Assembly (NCBI RefSeq): GCF_037975245.1
Contig: NC_092565.1
Span: 9,408,499-9,472,498, forward strand
Length of the DNA: 64,000 bases
DNA from: Apostichopus japonicus
Lineage: Eukaryota; Echinodermata; Holothuroidea; Aspidochirotida; Stichopodidae
Reading direction: 5' to 3'
Shown piece by piece: positions 13,370-26,466 of the stretch. Numbering within the stretch: position 1 is the first letter of the stretch; each line of letters starts with the position of its first letter. The position numbers and the translations under genes are program-made. The notes under the pieces are model-generated. The model was not told where the DNA came from. It was given only the letters and a program-made list of their open reading frames with translations, and made no database searches.

Positions 13370-16027
13370 TAAGTGTTATATTTTCAACTGCAAGCTGAAT
13401 AATGCCTCAACAACAACCATTTTTTTTTTTACGTTTTATATGTATATTCGTCCCCCATAATGCTAGAAGTTGCAGGTATATGCAGCCTATAACTGTGTAT
13501 ATACACGTATATGATTTGACCTAACATAGAACTTACAACCACACGCATGTGCAGGTGAAATCTTGACACGACCATTCACTTGATGTTTGTAAAAGAAACG
13601 GTCGTTCTTTGTATACGAAATACTATAATATTTGTCTACTCCAGTATTTGCACTTGGTTTTACATTGAATGTTCGATACATGTTATACAACATTACTCAC
13701 AGAGGTGAAATAGAATAGTTCCTAAATATGCTATAGCAATTCAAGAAAATGGCCACGCATTCATTATCAAACTTCAACCAATATTTAACAACAACTGCCA
13801 GTTCTTTCATCCCTCACTAAGACGTTCTATATTCTAATTTTAGCACTCTTCAAATATCTGGAAAGTTACGGTATATTTTTGAAAACTTTTGTAAACGTTA
13901 TATATTACTCTCAACTTTGGAGCACTTCTGATGACCTTTCAAATTCAACCGGCTTAAAATGGTACTGAATCGTCGTTATTGAACGTTATTTTCAGATTTA
14001 AGTATTTTCAGTTTTGTACGAAATGTCACGTGACACAGCGATTATGAGTGATATGGTGAGCTTTTAGTATATCGATTATAATATAATATATGCTAATGTA
14101 ATATAATATAACATAATATAATAATACTTACCAGTGAAATTTGAGATGTTGGAAAAGTTTCGGATTAAATCCATCGTTGACGAAATGGACCTTCTTTCAT
14201 GCAGAAATCTGTCAAATTTCGTAAAATGAAAGAACTCTTTTTAGCAAGTAGATTGAGTGGTTGTCTGTTTCTCGATCTTTCGCTCGAAATAGCTGCATAA
14301 ATATGGTGTGCATTGCGCAATACTTGAATAACTTTGCCGCCGCGTCATCTTGGTGGAGTGAAATATTTCTACTCATAATTATTCTCAAATATCCAGATAT
14401 GAGGATCTTTTAAGAAAACTGTCGGCAAGTCAAACTTCAGTGCAAGATTTATGATCCAGTTTGATCTGAATTCAAAATGATTTGGAGACAATTTTCTTCA
14501 TTTTGACATAAAATTTCATATCACCAAGTACGTCCGGTTTTGAGGAATTTTGAATGAATGAAAGCTTTACAAAAGTAGGTTATTATATATAAGTTAGAAT
14601 CAATTGAACAAACGTAATGCATATCTGTTTTATTGTCTCTGGCAGCACACAACTTTAATCAGGAGTTTTTTTTCTCGTCATCTCGGCATCAAGAAAGAAA
14701 ACAAAATCACATGGTATTTATAGCCTATATATTGAATATTGGTATTTATTGAAAAGAGTAAGCGTGTGACGATTGCTTGGTAATGTTAATATTTCCATGA
14801 TATTAAAATGAGGCAGCTACAGGCTATATAGACACTCGCTGTTTCATCGTCTATGGGAAGGGGCATTTTTATAATATACGGCAGATGAGCACCAAAATAA
14901 ACTCAGGTAGGGGAGGGGTTATATCTCCTGTATCTCTCGCTCGCATCCTTCTCCACTCCCACCCCCCCCCCCCCCACATTTAGAAAATGCAAATTCCATG
15001 TTTAAGACGTTTGGAGCTACTGTTTAAGTATAGAAACTGAAACTAAATAACTAAACAGTGGTTTTTATTAAGAATGTGTTTTTATAGCTTTATAATTTTA
15101 CAATGTCAGGTAACATATTGCCTTCGTATGCCTAAATTCTTATTTCTTTCCATTGCTTTAAGATCTCTGTCTCATTATACAAACATGTCTGTCCTCGGCA
15201 CCTGATGCACGCTCTGTGCAATCCCATCCCCGGCGGCACGATATGAAAACAAACTAAAGGAAAATATTTCAAAATGGCAACCATCTCTCCAATAATTTAC
15301 AGAGTATATTGCTTTGCTCAAAGTTGTACACATTTCTTTCAATACTTGTCAAGTCTAGCCTATTACGTAATTAAGCCAATTAACTCATTAGTTTATGCAT
15401 GAGTTTTGTCATTATTATATGTTGACAAAATATATTAGCATATTCCAGCTAGCTGTATATATGATGATTTTATGATGCGTTTATAGTCTCTGTGACAAGA
15501 AACACCATATCACTCAGGAATCTACTAACCAGGCTTATGTAAGCCTATGGTATATATATATATTATGCCTGCAGGCTATACAGTCAGTTCGTGTATTGAT
15601 CTTCAATCACTTAATCAAACTCGTTATATTTACACAGTATAGCAGATCTTCTCTATACAAATTTAGTTTAAAGTCAATTTTTAAAATAGAGCACAGGTGA
15701 TTCGGTTAGTGAAAACCAGGATACATTCGAACCTTGATAATTTGATACTGATTATAAGGTACAAAGCATTGTTTAGAACGCGTCAAGTGCACGTATAGTC
15801 AACACAGGTACAGAAACATGAAAACTGCTTTCCGTTCGAGCTAAAATCATTCTATGCAACCTTATTCTCTTAAAGTAACATGGCTGTATTTATAACCGTG
15901 AAGGTTGGCTTTGGTATGAAAGAGTCTGACCCCGGGTACAAAATGTCACCTGGGCTCACCCTTTAAAATCTTCATTAATTCATGAGTATACATTCATAGA
16001 TGTATTAGAATATATAAATATTCTTTC
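13370..16027. other. No recognised gene
   Basis: AT-rich and without repeat families I can name. Holds an ATAAT-type pentamer patch at about 14083-14123 and a poly-C tract at about 14961-14974. No frame exceeds 70 codons. Confidence 0.55.
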
Positions 16028-16235
16028 GGGGGTTCGATTCCCCGCCGACAGCAATGTGTGTCGTCTGGCAAGGGTGTTGTTCAATAACAACTTCCCGACA
16101 TGGACGTTAAATGGATGTGTGCCGAGAGATTGGCTTCGGTCAGCTTGCGAGTCTACAAGCCTCCATGGCTTCTTTCGCGAGTTCCTGCTTGCGGGAAGAT
16201 CACATATACATACATACATACATAAAAAAAAAAAA
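16028..16235 (+). mobile_element. tRNA-derived SINE, 5'-truncated
   Basis: Begins at box B (GGGGGTTCGATTCCCC, 16028-16043) with no box A upstream, so the head is truncated. The body has a small hairpin (GTTGTTCAATAACAAC), CATGGACGTTAAAT (16099-16112) and CGCGAGTTCCTGCTTGCGGG, followed by a (CATA)n tail and an A-run ending near 16235. It belongs to the same family as the minus-strand copy at 8569-8810. Confidence 0.8.
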
Positions 16236-17133
16236 CAGTTCGAATGCGGCCAGTTCCGTAACCTGAGTCAATTGGCCACAATTTAAGACCCCTTAAAATC
16301 ATCAAATTGGGCCTAATTTTAGTATTACATAATCTTGCCGGGCCTACACAGCTGACTTTGTACATGAAAATAAGAGTTTGTACTCTACTGACGGCACTAT
16401 GACGTCACACATGTTGCCCTCTAATATGGCTTTTTAACCACGGTATACTTTCCAAAAGGAATAAAATATTCATTACCTACTTTGGGGAACCTGTCAACAC
16501 AATTTATACCTATATCGTATACGATACAATTTATTACTCTCCTCGTTTCTGCTGAAATTATTATCTTTTTAAATCCAAATTAGAATATTGTCCCGACATA
16601 ACCTTATAGTATCAAAATGTATTTCATAAACAAGTAAATATTCAATTTAATGATTATTTGCGGACGGATGAAGTCAGTAACGTTTCAAAGTTCATTCGTC
16701 AAAGGAAAAGTAAAACCTGTAAAGTGACAAAGTGTGAAGTGTAGAGCGAATGCTTCGATTTGAAAAGAAAAATAATTTGAAAACCATTTAAAGAAGGAAG
16801 CATAAAATGTTCATAATAAACTGAATTTGAACCTCATTTTCTGGCGAAAGTGAAGATAAAGGAGCGCTGAATAAGATAACGGATTCTTTCAGAGTATTTA
16901 TAGCGGTTAAGCCTATAGCATAAAAATAAGATCATCAAGTAAAGTCGATCATTTTTCTCCTTTATTTATTGGCAACTGATTATATTTTTCTCCTTATTAT
17001 TTCGCATATTGAAATATGTTTATTTCTGTTATATATATTAAGTGCATATTTCGTCAATTGACGAAACAATTTCTCACATTACTTCTAGATTATATTCGTA
17101 CATTTATTTTATATCTATAATTTAAACATTCAT
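16236..17133. other. No recognised gene
   Basis: Contains a CRE octamer at 16400-16407 within GCACTATGACGTCACACATG. A similar context with TGACATCA occurs near 46500. Otherwise unremarkable AT-rich DNA. Confidence 0.5.
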
Positions 17134-17394
17134 GGTGTAACATCGCTAAACACGTACTGTAGTAATATCTAACAGCTAAGAGGTGTTTACGTGATATTCA
17201 GTTATACTGTGGAGAAAAATCAAACATTGTTGCTATGGGTGTAACATCGCTAAACACCTACTGCAGTTATATCTAAGAACTGAGAGGTGTTTACGTGATA
17301 TTCAGTAATAATGTGGAAAAACATCAAACACTGTAGCTATGGGTGTAACATCGCTAAACACCTACTGCAGTAATATCTAAGAGCTTTAAGTTCA
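17134..17394. repeat. Tandem repeat, 104-bp unit, 2.5 copies
   Basis: GGTGTAACATCGCTAAACAC starts at 17134, 17238 and 17342, giving an exact 104-bp period. The units differ at a handful of positions. The last copy breaks off after CTAAGAGCT. Confidence 0.92.
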
Positions 17395-19031
17395 GTGTGA
17401 TTGCGAGATGATCAAGTTTGTGAAATTTGTGAATATGTAACGGTTATTGGTATATGCTACTTTTTTATTCAATATTTGGTTACGGTGAAAGGTTACACAC
17501 AATCACATGGCCTCCGGCACCCCTATACAAGAATATGACAGGCCAGGAAAGATCTTTCTGTGGTTGCAACCATCTTGCAAATCCCTATATATTAACGAGT
17601 TATACGATTGGTCAAATACAGAAAAGTTCACTGTCCCGATGGTTCAATGTAATATTTTTAATTTGATATATAACTATATATTTGAAAATCTTTTCGAGTT
17701 TATGCTTAATTTTATGTCTGATAAAATTGCGGTCGATAAGAAAGAACTATTGTCCATCTCAAAGAGATTTAAACCTTCCCGTCGGTTAATACTCTTATTA
17801 ACTTTCGGAACAATGCTGCACTTACTATAACTTTTTGTTCGTGTTTGTATTTTATATAATTTCAGTTAGATTATCATAATATGTTGACATATACACATGA
17901 ATTGATACATGGTAATGGAATATTGAAGTAACATCAGTTCATTATGATCCAAAATAGAAAACGCACTCAAATTAAAATATGAAAATACAAAACATACTAG
18001 CCATTGAGAGCAATATCTAATCCAACAATGCTACTGATTCCATAACTATATATACCAACATAATCGACATAATGTATTTTAAAATTATGGAGAAAACTTT
18101 TCGACTTCCCTGTCCGAAGTTTCAAAAATATCCGAGACAGATTAATTACAATTTACACAACATTTGGATATTTTAAATGACGCGCATAATATCATAACAA
18201 GAAGAAGAAGTAGAAAGAAGTATAAACACGTGAGTTTATAACAACACCTCACCTTGATTTGGACCTTTCGGAAAACTTCTTCCAATGTCGTCGATTTATA
18301 ACAATTAAAACAGAAGAAATGAAAAACTCAACGAAGAATAATTGCGTTCGAATGACCTTCTTTCGCCCGATTCTGTCTTTCGTATAAAAAACAGGTGGTT
18401 GTTAACTCTTCCCTGTCATTTGTTCAGAGTTACACTAGTCTTAAAATGTAAATAAATTACGAAAGAATGTTTTCCTCAATGTTCCGTGCGAGTTCTTTTA
18501 ATATTTTGTTAAGAATCGCTTAATGTATACCATGACGACAACAGCATGTGTATGTCAATCCCGCCAAAATGCCAAATTAAATATAACTAACATATGAAGA
18601 TATGAGGAATCCACAGACAGATATGCAATCTTTCAACGCATAGATTACATGATAATAACCCCACGGCATGCGCCGCGCAGTATTAAAAAAACTGTTTGGG
18701 AAGTCTCCAGGTCGGATGTCTTTACTACGGCGGCAGAAGAGACTCAACTCGCCGTCGTCGAATTCGCACTTCATATATCGTAACAGATCGCGCTGCCCCG
18801 ACTTGTGAAGAATGTATTGATTGGTTTAGCAGGTATACGACCTTACGACATTAAAGTGCTGGGTTAAGTCGCTTTAAAAGACGGATAACAAATTGAATAA
18901 AGACATAAAGAGAAAAGTGCATGTAAGTTGTGTCGTGAATAGTAAGTAGCTTCATGGCTATCAAGATAGGTGTGTTGGCGACAAATTGCTTCTCTTTTCG
19001 AACATTACATGACCAAAACTACACTGTTCGT
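17395..19031. other. No recognised gene
   Basis: The 107-residue plus frame at 17507-17830 opens at GCCTCCGGCACC but shows no domain, signal peptide or splice context; I leave it uncalled. The remainder is AT-rich. Confidence 0.5.
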
Positions 19032-19032
19032 G

Positions 19033-19065
<33 letters not shown>

Positions 19066-19070
19066 ATTTA

Positions 19071-19119
<49 letters not shown>

Positions 19120-19135
19120 GCCTATATATAAATAT
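19032..19135. repeat. (TA)n microsatellite
   Basis: Interrupted TA dinucleotides with occasional TTTA and a GCC interruption. The frames across it are artefacts. Confidence 0.95.
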
Positions 19136-20161
19136 GTGTGTGTCGTCTACTCGCACCATTAGGTATCGTACTTAGCCACATGCTTCAGTTAAACCACTGT
19201 CGCTACATGATATATATATATATAGAATGCGATTTTAAAGGGTAGGCTTTGTGAATGTTACAATGTTAAGATTACAAACAGCGACTGGGAGGGAGGTCAA
19301 GAGGTTTGATGGTATGGGCAGTTTGTTGGAACAGAAGTTTTAAATTTTAGTAAGCAGATGGAGAAGTTAAAGAAGTCCTCCATACACTTCCCCTACATTC
19401 ATGGTACGTAATATACTCTCGAAAATCAGTCTCACTATATGGGCTAAAATAATAAATTTTAGACATTTTCCTTGATACAAACACTATGTATTTTAAACTA
19501 GTCTAATTAGGAAAGATTTGTTTTTGAAAATTTAACCAACCTACGCATGGTTCAATTACTGTTTGGATATATGAATGATGAAATTCTTGCACTTAAAGCC
19601 AGGCTGTAAAATGATATCCATGCATCGGAACAAATATGTTTCCGGGGATACGTGCATCATGGTCATAACTTATTACTTTTTGTCACAGTACTTGCAATGA
19701 AGGGGTCAAATTGCTGTTGTCTTTTTTCCGACAATATTGAAAATTTCAAGATGTCAGCCCACTGCAGGAAAATTACAGCAGACGCAGCGACAACATTTTA
19801 AAGTATCTATACGAGAATGAAAAAATGTTCTTATCGTCCAATTCTAAGAGAATGTTGCGGCTGATACGAATTTTACATCCTGTATAATATTTGTGACCAA
19901 TGTTGGTTAAACCAATCGTCCAACTTAGTTACTTTATAGTGTTCAGATGAAAAACAAAATATCACGAACTTTTGAGGCTATAGATTAGATGAGAAAGATG
20001 CTAGTACAATAAATTAAATGTTAACATGTTAAATTTCATTTAAATATTAGAATATTATTATTGATCAGTCTCTGTCGTTACCAGCGACTTCCTCGTTCCC
20101 ATAATTCCGTCTCTTTACACACACACACAGACACACACACACAGACATGTTTGTATTACAT
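19136..20161. other. No recognised gene; CA repeat at its right end
   Basis: Non-coding by eye. A (CA)n stretch at about 20118-20148 ends in CAGACATGT. The same CA-plus-CAGACAT string recurs at 20321-20338 beyond the neighbouring inverted-repeat element. Confidence 0.5.
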
Positions 20162-20316
20162 TCAGACCGAGGACCCCATTGTATTTTCCATTGTTCAAAT
20201 CCACGTACCCTAACCTCAACAATACCCCATACAATAGAATTCTTCCGAGGACGTGGTGATTCTTTAGAAATCACAACCGAGGACCTGGAATTCTTTTGTT
20301 CGAGTCCTCGGTCAGA
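20162..20316. mobile_element. Short inverted-repeat element with CCGAGGAC repeats (155 bp)
   Basis: GACCGAGGAC (20165-20174) pairs perfectly with GTCCTCGGTC (20304-20313), and 12 of 13 terminal bases match including TC(A/T). CCGAGGAC occurs again twice inside (near 20246 and 20277). A central hairpin GTGATT...AATCAC lies near 20258. CA-repeat sequence flanks both sides. No coding potential; the family is unknown to me. Confidence 0.5.
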
Positions 20317-20980
20317 AACGCACACACACACAGACATATCCCTCCTCGACCAGTAACATATTTGATATTCCATCCGTTGCATAAGGTATATCACCAACGT
20401 CATTATCGTTTGTACTTGTGCTAACATTTCGATAAATTTATAAACATTTACCGGTCAGATTATTAAAAATGTAAACGAGTATTCATAGTGATGGTTTAGT
20501 AGTACCTCTTTAAATATATCCTAGACTAATTCTCAAATGTCACATAAGTCTCAAACATTGACCAAAAAAACAAAAAACAAAACCAGTAGCAGAGCCATCA
20601 TTCTTTCCCCATCGATCAGTCTACATTTTAAGAACCCTTAAGAGCAAACACGCCTAGCTGTTTTTACCGAAAATTAAGAGGGAATTATCAGTACTTTATT
20701 GAAATAAAAGAGACATATAGCTTTATTTCAGGTCATAGTCAAAACCACTCGTTTTGTCTGTTTGCTAAAGTCTTCCGTTTTTTTTTTTGTACTTTGTCTT
20801 ATCGAGATAGTCTGATTTATGGCAGACATTTCAATGTGGACGTACTCATCCATTAGACAAGGTTGTAAATACCTACTGTAGTGTATGAGGAGTATATATA
20901 GGGTGATATTCATGAAGAATCGAGTGGTGCGTTCGTTCGTGCACGATCAAAGGATCAGCGAAATTAAATGACGCAATGTA
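20317..20980. other. No recognised gene
   Basis: Apart from the flanking CA repeat (20321-20333) I see nothing beyond AT-rich DNA with short A- and T-runs. Confidence 0.5.

Positions 20981-21034
<54 letters not shown>
20981..21034. repeat. (TA)n microsatellite
   Basis: About 50 bp of nearly pure AT dinucleotides. A CRE octamer follows at 21053-21060. Confidence 0.95.
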
Positions 21035-21035
<1 letters not shown>

Positions 21036-23767
21036 ACGTCAGGTTATATATATGACGTCAAATCGAACAGTGCACTTAAGTAAATAAATATATTTTGTGC
21101 CCATGTAAAATCCGCACAGCAGGGAGATGTCGGACACGCCGTCTGTGTCCCAACGTCTGGAGAGCTAGCAGATTATAAGAAATATTAGCAGCATGTTAGA
21201 GTTAATATGCCAATATTCAAATCAATTATCAGTATATCAGAAGTGAAATTATCAAAATCAGTCAAACAATCTATCGACATGTTCATAACAATATTTACGT
21301 TTTTGCATTAGTTTTTTTTAACGGATTTAAAACAAAAGGTGTAGTAAATGTCAGCGAGACTTTCAAAATAACTTATCAACTCTTATGAGCATAAGATGAA
21401 TAACCAGCTGAATGCACCAAATTGCGAGAGAAGAAACAGGATTTCCCGAGTGCCGGGTATACTGATCGCCGTCTTGGGGGAGGGGTCTAAGGGGGGTGTC
21501 GATTTTGAAGGTGCTCAGATGCCAAATGCTGGCACTTGTGTAGCTTTTTAAGCACATACACAAGTACTAGTTTTGCTAACAATTTACATTTAAAAATTTT
21601 TTTTTACTGAAATATATTACGTAGCTAGGCTGGTAATAGTTATTAGTTTGTTTCAAAGAGATTTTACATGGGACCGATTGAGAGCCGTAAGTAATGTTTC
21701 TCGCATGCGTAACTGATGCATTATTAGTCTGTATGATTTTGGCATAGGCTAGGCCCAATTTATGTTAATTATATTGTTAGGAATGTCGGGATTTTAGATG
21801 AAAATGGTGCTGGGCGTGATTCACGATTTTTAAGACAGTGCTGGGCGGTAATTTTTAGTGCTTGGCGGGGCCACCCAGTGCCGCCCAGCGTGGGCACATC
21901 CCTGTATAGTTATAGTTATATAGTTATACAGTTATTTAGTTAATTTAGTTATATATATTTATTGTTTGTATTATTATTATAATATTACTGTTATACTTTT
22001 CTTTCTTTTTACTTGTACAGGAAGTGATCTCTTTTTCTCAACATTGCAAGGGTCTTTAAGTTCACTTCCTCTCCCTTGTACACTGCATACTTTTCCTATG
22101 CTGTATTTGTTATAATTTATATGAAGAAAAACAAACAAACCACACAATGAACTGAAATGAAATGAACTAAAGTTGAAAACATTTATAGATATGAGTTACA
22201 GGCAGTACTCACATAATGTGTACATACATATATGTGTACATATACAGTACATACAGATATGTGATATATGCAGTTTAAAAGCTAGGACGAGTGACATTCT
22301 TGCATACATGTCAATGTAACACACTGTAGATCGCTCGGCAACCTTTGGCCAAGATAATGATGATTTGTATAACTTCCATCCCCGCTGTCGAAGACATTCG
22401 CGAAACCTAACTTCATGGTACACATTGATACAGTGTGGACGCATCGAGGTGTTAGGGATGTCCCTCCTTCAATAAAAGTGGATTAGGGTTGAGAATGAAT
22501 CAATTTGTTTCCTTTTTTCCCCCGCTTCTATAGGTTCGAGTGTGACATTTTATGTAACAACTATAACCCTAAGTAATAGTAACTGCAGTTTAGCCTCATA
22601 ATCTTCTTTGCCTTTAATTCAGTCGTAAGAATCACGCATTAATGTGATTGCTTACTTAACTATAGGAAAGACAAGTAAAGAACTCATGTGAGTTTGGGTG
22701 AATGATTTTCATATTAGGTGGCGCTATCTCAAAATGTTCTGTGAAGTTATGTTCTGAAATTACCATGGTGTTCGTAGATGTAATCTTAGGAGAAACGCGT
22801 TTCATCAGCTATTCAGTGGATATAAGCTGCACGCACACACTCCGAAAAGAGTGGTTAGACAAGGGAACTGTTGGTTAGATCCTCTGGCCATAATTAAGGA
22901 TTCACGCACGTCGCCTAGAACGGTTCTGACCGACCTTTGACTGACCGATCCTCTCATCCTATCGGGTTCATTTGCGAAATTATATTTTATGGATTTTCAA
23001 TAAAATGATTTAAAATAAGTCTAGTCAATATGATTTCTGTGTACAACGAACCCACTAGCCTAACTATACTACTATACGTTCTTGGGTTAGGCTGGTAAGA
23101 CCAGAGATATGCTGGTATCGTAGTGCATAAGGTAACCATCGTTGGTAAAATCAATCAATCCAGTATTTGAATAGCATTCGCCATAACCCCTACCCATCCC
23201 TCACTTAATTATAATCCATATATCATGAGTTTGGTCAACAATTTACCAAAATCAATCAATTTTTGTTTTTTAAAATGATTATTCAAAAATGATAACGCTT
23301 AATGACCATACTTTTGTTTTTCACCAAATGAAGTTAGATGCAGCGATAAAATTCATTATTCGATCATCAACCTTTTCTTTCTCCCTGACATTAATTCTAT
23401 CCACATTATCCATACTGATATGAAAAACGAAGAAAGGACATCTTTTTAAATTGTTCAAATGTTACTTCATTTTATTTCAAATAAGAAGTTGGCCAGAATG
23501 CTGTTGACTAAATTTGTTAGAGTATTTTATTATGGAAAAACGTTAAATGTTAAATGAATATATATCCTTTGAACGAACAAATGTAAAGAGAAAGAGAGTG
23601 GCCTTATAGTACAAGGTTTTAAATTCTCAATGTTAGGCTCTGCTTACTTTAAAGCTCTGCTGCCACCAAATTTATCACCCGTCTTCAGTACAAAAATACG
23701 AAAGATTGGTAAAGTGCGCCTTTAGTTGATAGTATCGTTCGTCCCTCTTATGCGTTGTTTTCATTAG
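21035..23767. other. No recognised gene; remnant of a G-rich repeat
   Basis: The stretch around 21455-21500 (CTTGGGGGAGGGGTCTAAGG) matches the subterminal block of the hAT-like element at 12999-13361, so it is probably a fragment of a related element without surviving termini. A pentamer-like ATAGTT/TTAGTT patch lies at 21901-21960. Nothing else stands out. Confidence 0.45.
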
Positions 23768-23872
23768 CTGGGGCCTGTTTCACAAAGCACTAAGACGTAT
23801 CTTAGTGAAAGTCGAGTCCGCAGAGCACTAAGTCCTGTGTGCGTAAGTCGAGTTTAGTGAAACAGGCCCCAG
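23768..23872. mobile_element. 105-bp miniature TIR element
   Basis: CTGGGGCCTGTTTCAC (23768-23783) is a perfect inverted repeat of GTGAAACAGGCCCCAG (23857-23872). The short interior repeats AAGCACTAAG-like and AGTCGAGT motifs. No clear target-site duplication flanks it. The terminus GGGGCCTGTTTCAC resembles miniature elements I associate with other animal genomes, but I cannot name the family. Confidence 0.75.
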
Positions 23873-24040
23873 GTGTGGGAGAAGTGTGTCACATTTACGT
23901 AGTATGTGTCAATCAATCCTATACTGTCTCAACTGAGAGCAGTAGCAAACTGACGGTGTTATGGGCCCCGTCAAAAACAGTCATTGCGCCTCCCTCAGTA
24001 TAGGCAGCCTTAACAAGTTAGGGGTACTCCCCCCCCCCCT

Positions 24041-24603
24041 CCTGATGTAAAATACCGAGATTTAGCCTACTTATCAATTAAAATTACCTACTTTACATAA
24101 TGAGAATCACAATGTTGGAACTAAACTTGTACGCAGGCTTACTCAATATTGGGCTCTGGGCCCAAGGGCACTGCCTGATTGCTCGACAGGTCAGTCCGTC
24201 TCTGTTCAGGAGTTTGCATGACCTGTAGCGATTTGGTTCTTCGGGGAATTTCTGCATTAGTTTCTCTGCATAAAAGAATACATAGTACATTTGTTGAATT
24301 TTTTGATAAATGTTTACGAAATGACAGTGAAAATTTATTAGTGACAACGTAGTCCATATTGTCACTCGTTAGTACACCTATCATCCCCGCCCCCCCCCCC
24401 TCGGTCACCCCTATTCCCTTCCTCGGTCCTCAACTTACTATGAGATTTGTGTCTTATAGGACATGTAAACAAAACATTAAAATTAATGAAAGGGAAGAGT
24501 ATAATCTCAATACGTCACCCTATGCAAAATGAAATAATATTCTCTCCAATGTGTCCTACCTCCGCCAATTGCGGAAAGGAGACAAGTGAGGATGTAGGGT
24601 GGG
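24041..24603. other. No recognised gene
   Basis: Contains poly-C tracts near 24031-24040 and 24390-24400. Overlapping minus-strand frames at 24093-24408 look random. Confidence 0.45.
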
Positions 24604-24611
24604 GGCGGGGG

Positions 24612-25017
24612 CAGTGGCGGAGCTAGGGGTATTGGTCAGAGGGGGCGAGAATGGTCTGTAGGGGCGCTTTTGACATTATCTAAGCGGAGCGCCACGACAG
24701 GTTGGCGCGGAGCGTACAGAATTTTTTGAGTAAAGATACTCCCTATAGATCGCCGGAAATGACCCTTTACCGGGCCTTTCTAATTTGCAGATAAACGAAG
24801 AATAAATAGCCGTTAGAGCATTTTGTCAGAAAATTACACCAACAAAATGTGACAAATGTCAATAGGTAGATGAGAGCGCAATAAAAAAGTCAATAATCGC
24901 GAATAAGTAAAAAGTGGTAAAAAGCTGAAAAGGGCGCCAGCAGTCCAATTGAGTCCTTCGGGGGGGGGGGCATTCGCCCCCCAATGCCCCCCTGACTATA
25001 TGGACGCTCCGTCACTG
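24612..25017. mobile_element. hAT-like miniature element with perfect 8-bp TSD (406 bp)
   Basis: The left terminus CAGTGGCGGAGC and the complement of the right terminus CAGTGACGGAGC match at 11 of 12. The flanks are identical 8-mers GGCGGGGG (24604-24611 and 25018-25025). The interior has no transposase; a poly-G run at 24960-24970 is followed by a C-rich block near the right end. Good evidence for a non-autonomous hAT-type insertion, with the caveat that the TSD is low-complexity. Confidence 0.85.
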
Positions 25018-25025
25018 GGCGGGGG

Positions 25026-26289
25026 AGGGGTAGACTACACCTAACAATATTTAACACAACGTTTTAGTACAACAGAAGCATCCCATGCAGTTGCAGATTT
25101 GGCTTCCCGTCCTCCACATACCCCACAGAAATGTCTGTTTTAATTTGCATATCCTTCCCACCAATTTAACCATTTCTACTTCCATTGTCAATTCTTCTCA
25201 TCGAATGTCGTAGTCATGAATCTCAGTTTCATATATTGTATACTGTAAGCCTTCGGCCAGCTTATCTCAAAGAATGGCATTGCTTTATACCTGACGATTT
25301 TGTGAACCAGTGCGCCCTCAATTTTAGTGACTGACATCTAATGAAAGGCTGTAACTGTTATAATATTTGGTAGACTAATCGCGGCAACATTTGGGTGTTG
25401 CTGTGACCTGTTTTCTGCTCGATAGATTATTTTTGGGTTTTCATTTTCCACTTACACTCTTCTTTCTACTCACAAGGGACGACGCCGCTGTATTTTGATT
25501 GTGCAATCACATGTTAGATATCGACCAGCAGATATTTTGATAGTAAAAAGGTTTAAGAATTGTTCGTAGAAAAGAGGTAAAGACATACGTATAGTATCTG
25601 ATTGGGAACTTTTCATGTTTTCTGTAACGTTAGGATTTTGGCAGTAAGATTTTTTTGTTTCAAAGAGGAGCCCGGTAATAACACTCTACGCAGAACTTGT
25701 AACCTGAAATCTGATAATCTGATCACACTGGATAATCTGAAAGATTATCTTCATTTAGGAAGGTCTGACCGATCCGAGAAGCAACAGATTACATTTTTAT
25801 TTTTACGTTTTACTCTCCTTTTTTTTTGATTCTATGGAAATTAATCCAGAAATCAAGTATAGTTTTACATTACACTAATTTCCTGAAAAACAAAGTTGTT
25901 CAATAAGTTACGTCCCTGGTGTTTCCATCCAGTGATTTTTCCGCTCATCAGCAATCCAATTCTCCCTCAGCCCCCCCCCTCCCCTCTCCCACGTTACCCC
26001 AATGAACCTTATGCTTTTTGAATCAATGAGGGCAATCAATGTTGTTGTAACTGAATTGGGAGTTGCATTTATCATGCGTTAAGATGAGAAAAGGAGGGCC
26101 GGTTGGTGTATGGTGAGAATGGGGATATGGTAGGGGGAGGGTATGGGGGGGGGTAGGGAACGATTAAACGCAAACGTATAATACATTGGGTGGGAAATTG
26201 TGATAACCGTTAAGTAGATGCGGAGGAACTATTCATTTATCGGGCAAACTTCTATATTCAACTTTGATGACCGTTTCGAAGAGTGAATT
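25026..26289. other. No recognised gene
   Basis: Holds a poly-C tract near 25971-25979 and G-rich sequence at 26121-26160. A short GATAATCTGA repeat lies near 25710-25745. No coding signal. Confidence 0.5.
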
Positions 26290-26466
26290 TCATGTTAAAG
26301 CCACACCAGGGGGGCACGCTACTTCTTAGGTCCCCATTTATACAACTGGGTGAAAGAAGGCATGGCCCAAGTGTCTTGCCTTGTCCATGGACACAACGTA
26401 ATGATACGGCTAGGACTCGAACCTGCAAGTATGTTGCCTTAACCACCTGACCAAAACGCTCCAACA
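26290..26466 (-). mobile_element. tRNA-derived SINE, second family
   Basis: On the minus strand, box A (TGGTCAGGTGGTTAAGG, complement of about 26437-26453) and box B (GGTTCGAGTCC, complement of 26413-26423) are correctly spaced. The body reads TGTCCATGGACAAGGCAAGA, then a TAAATGGGGACCT motif. This layout is typical of animal tRNA-derived SINEs. The body differs from the family at 8.6 and 16.1 kb. The 3' boundary is uncertain and no A-rich tail is clear. Confidence 0.75.

Noticed and set aside
17507-17830. Possible 107-codon gene
   Set aside because: No domain, weak start context, no splice or promoter support, and composition like the surroundings.
20065-20427. 120-codon minus-strand frame
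   Set aside because: It spans the CA repeats and the inverted-repeat element; repeated VCVC and DRG blocks mirror the DNA repeats.
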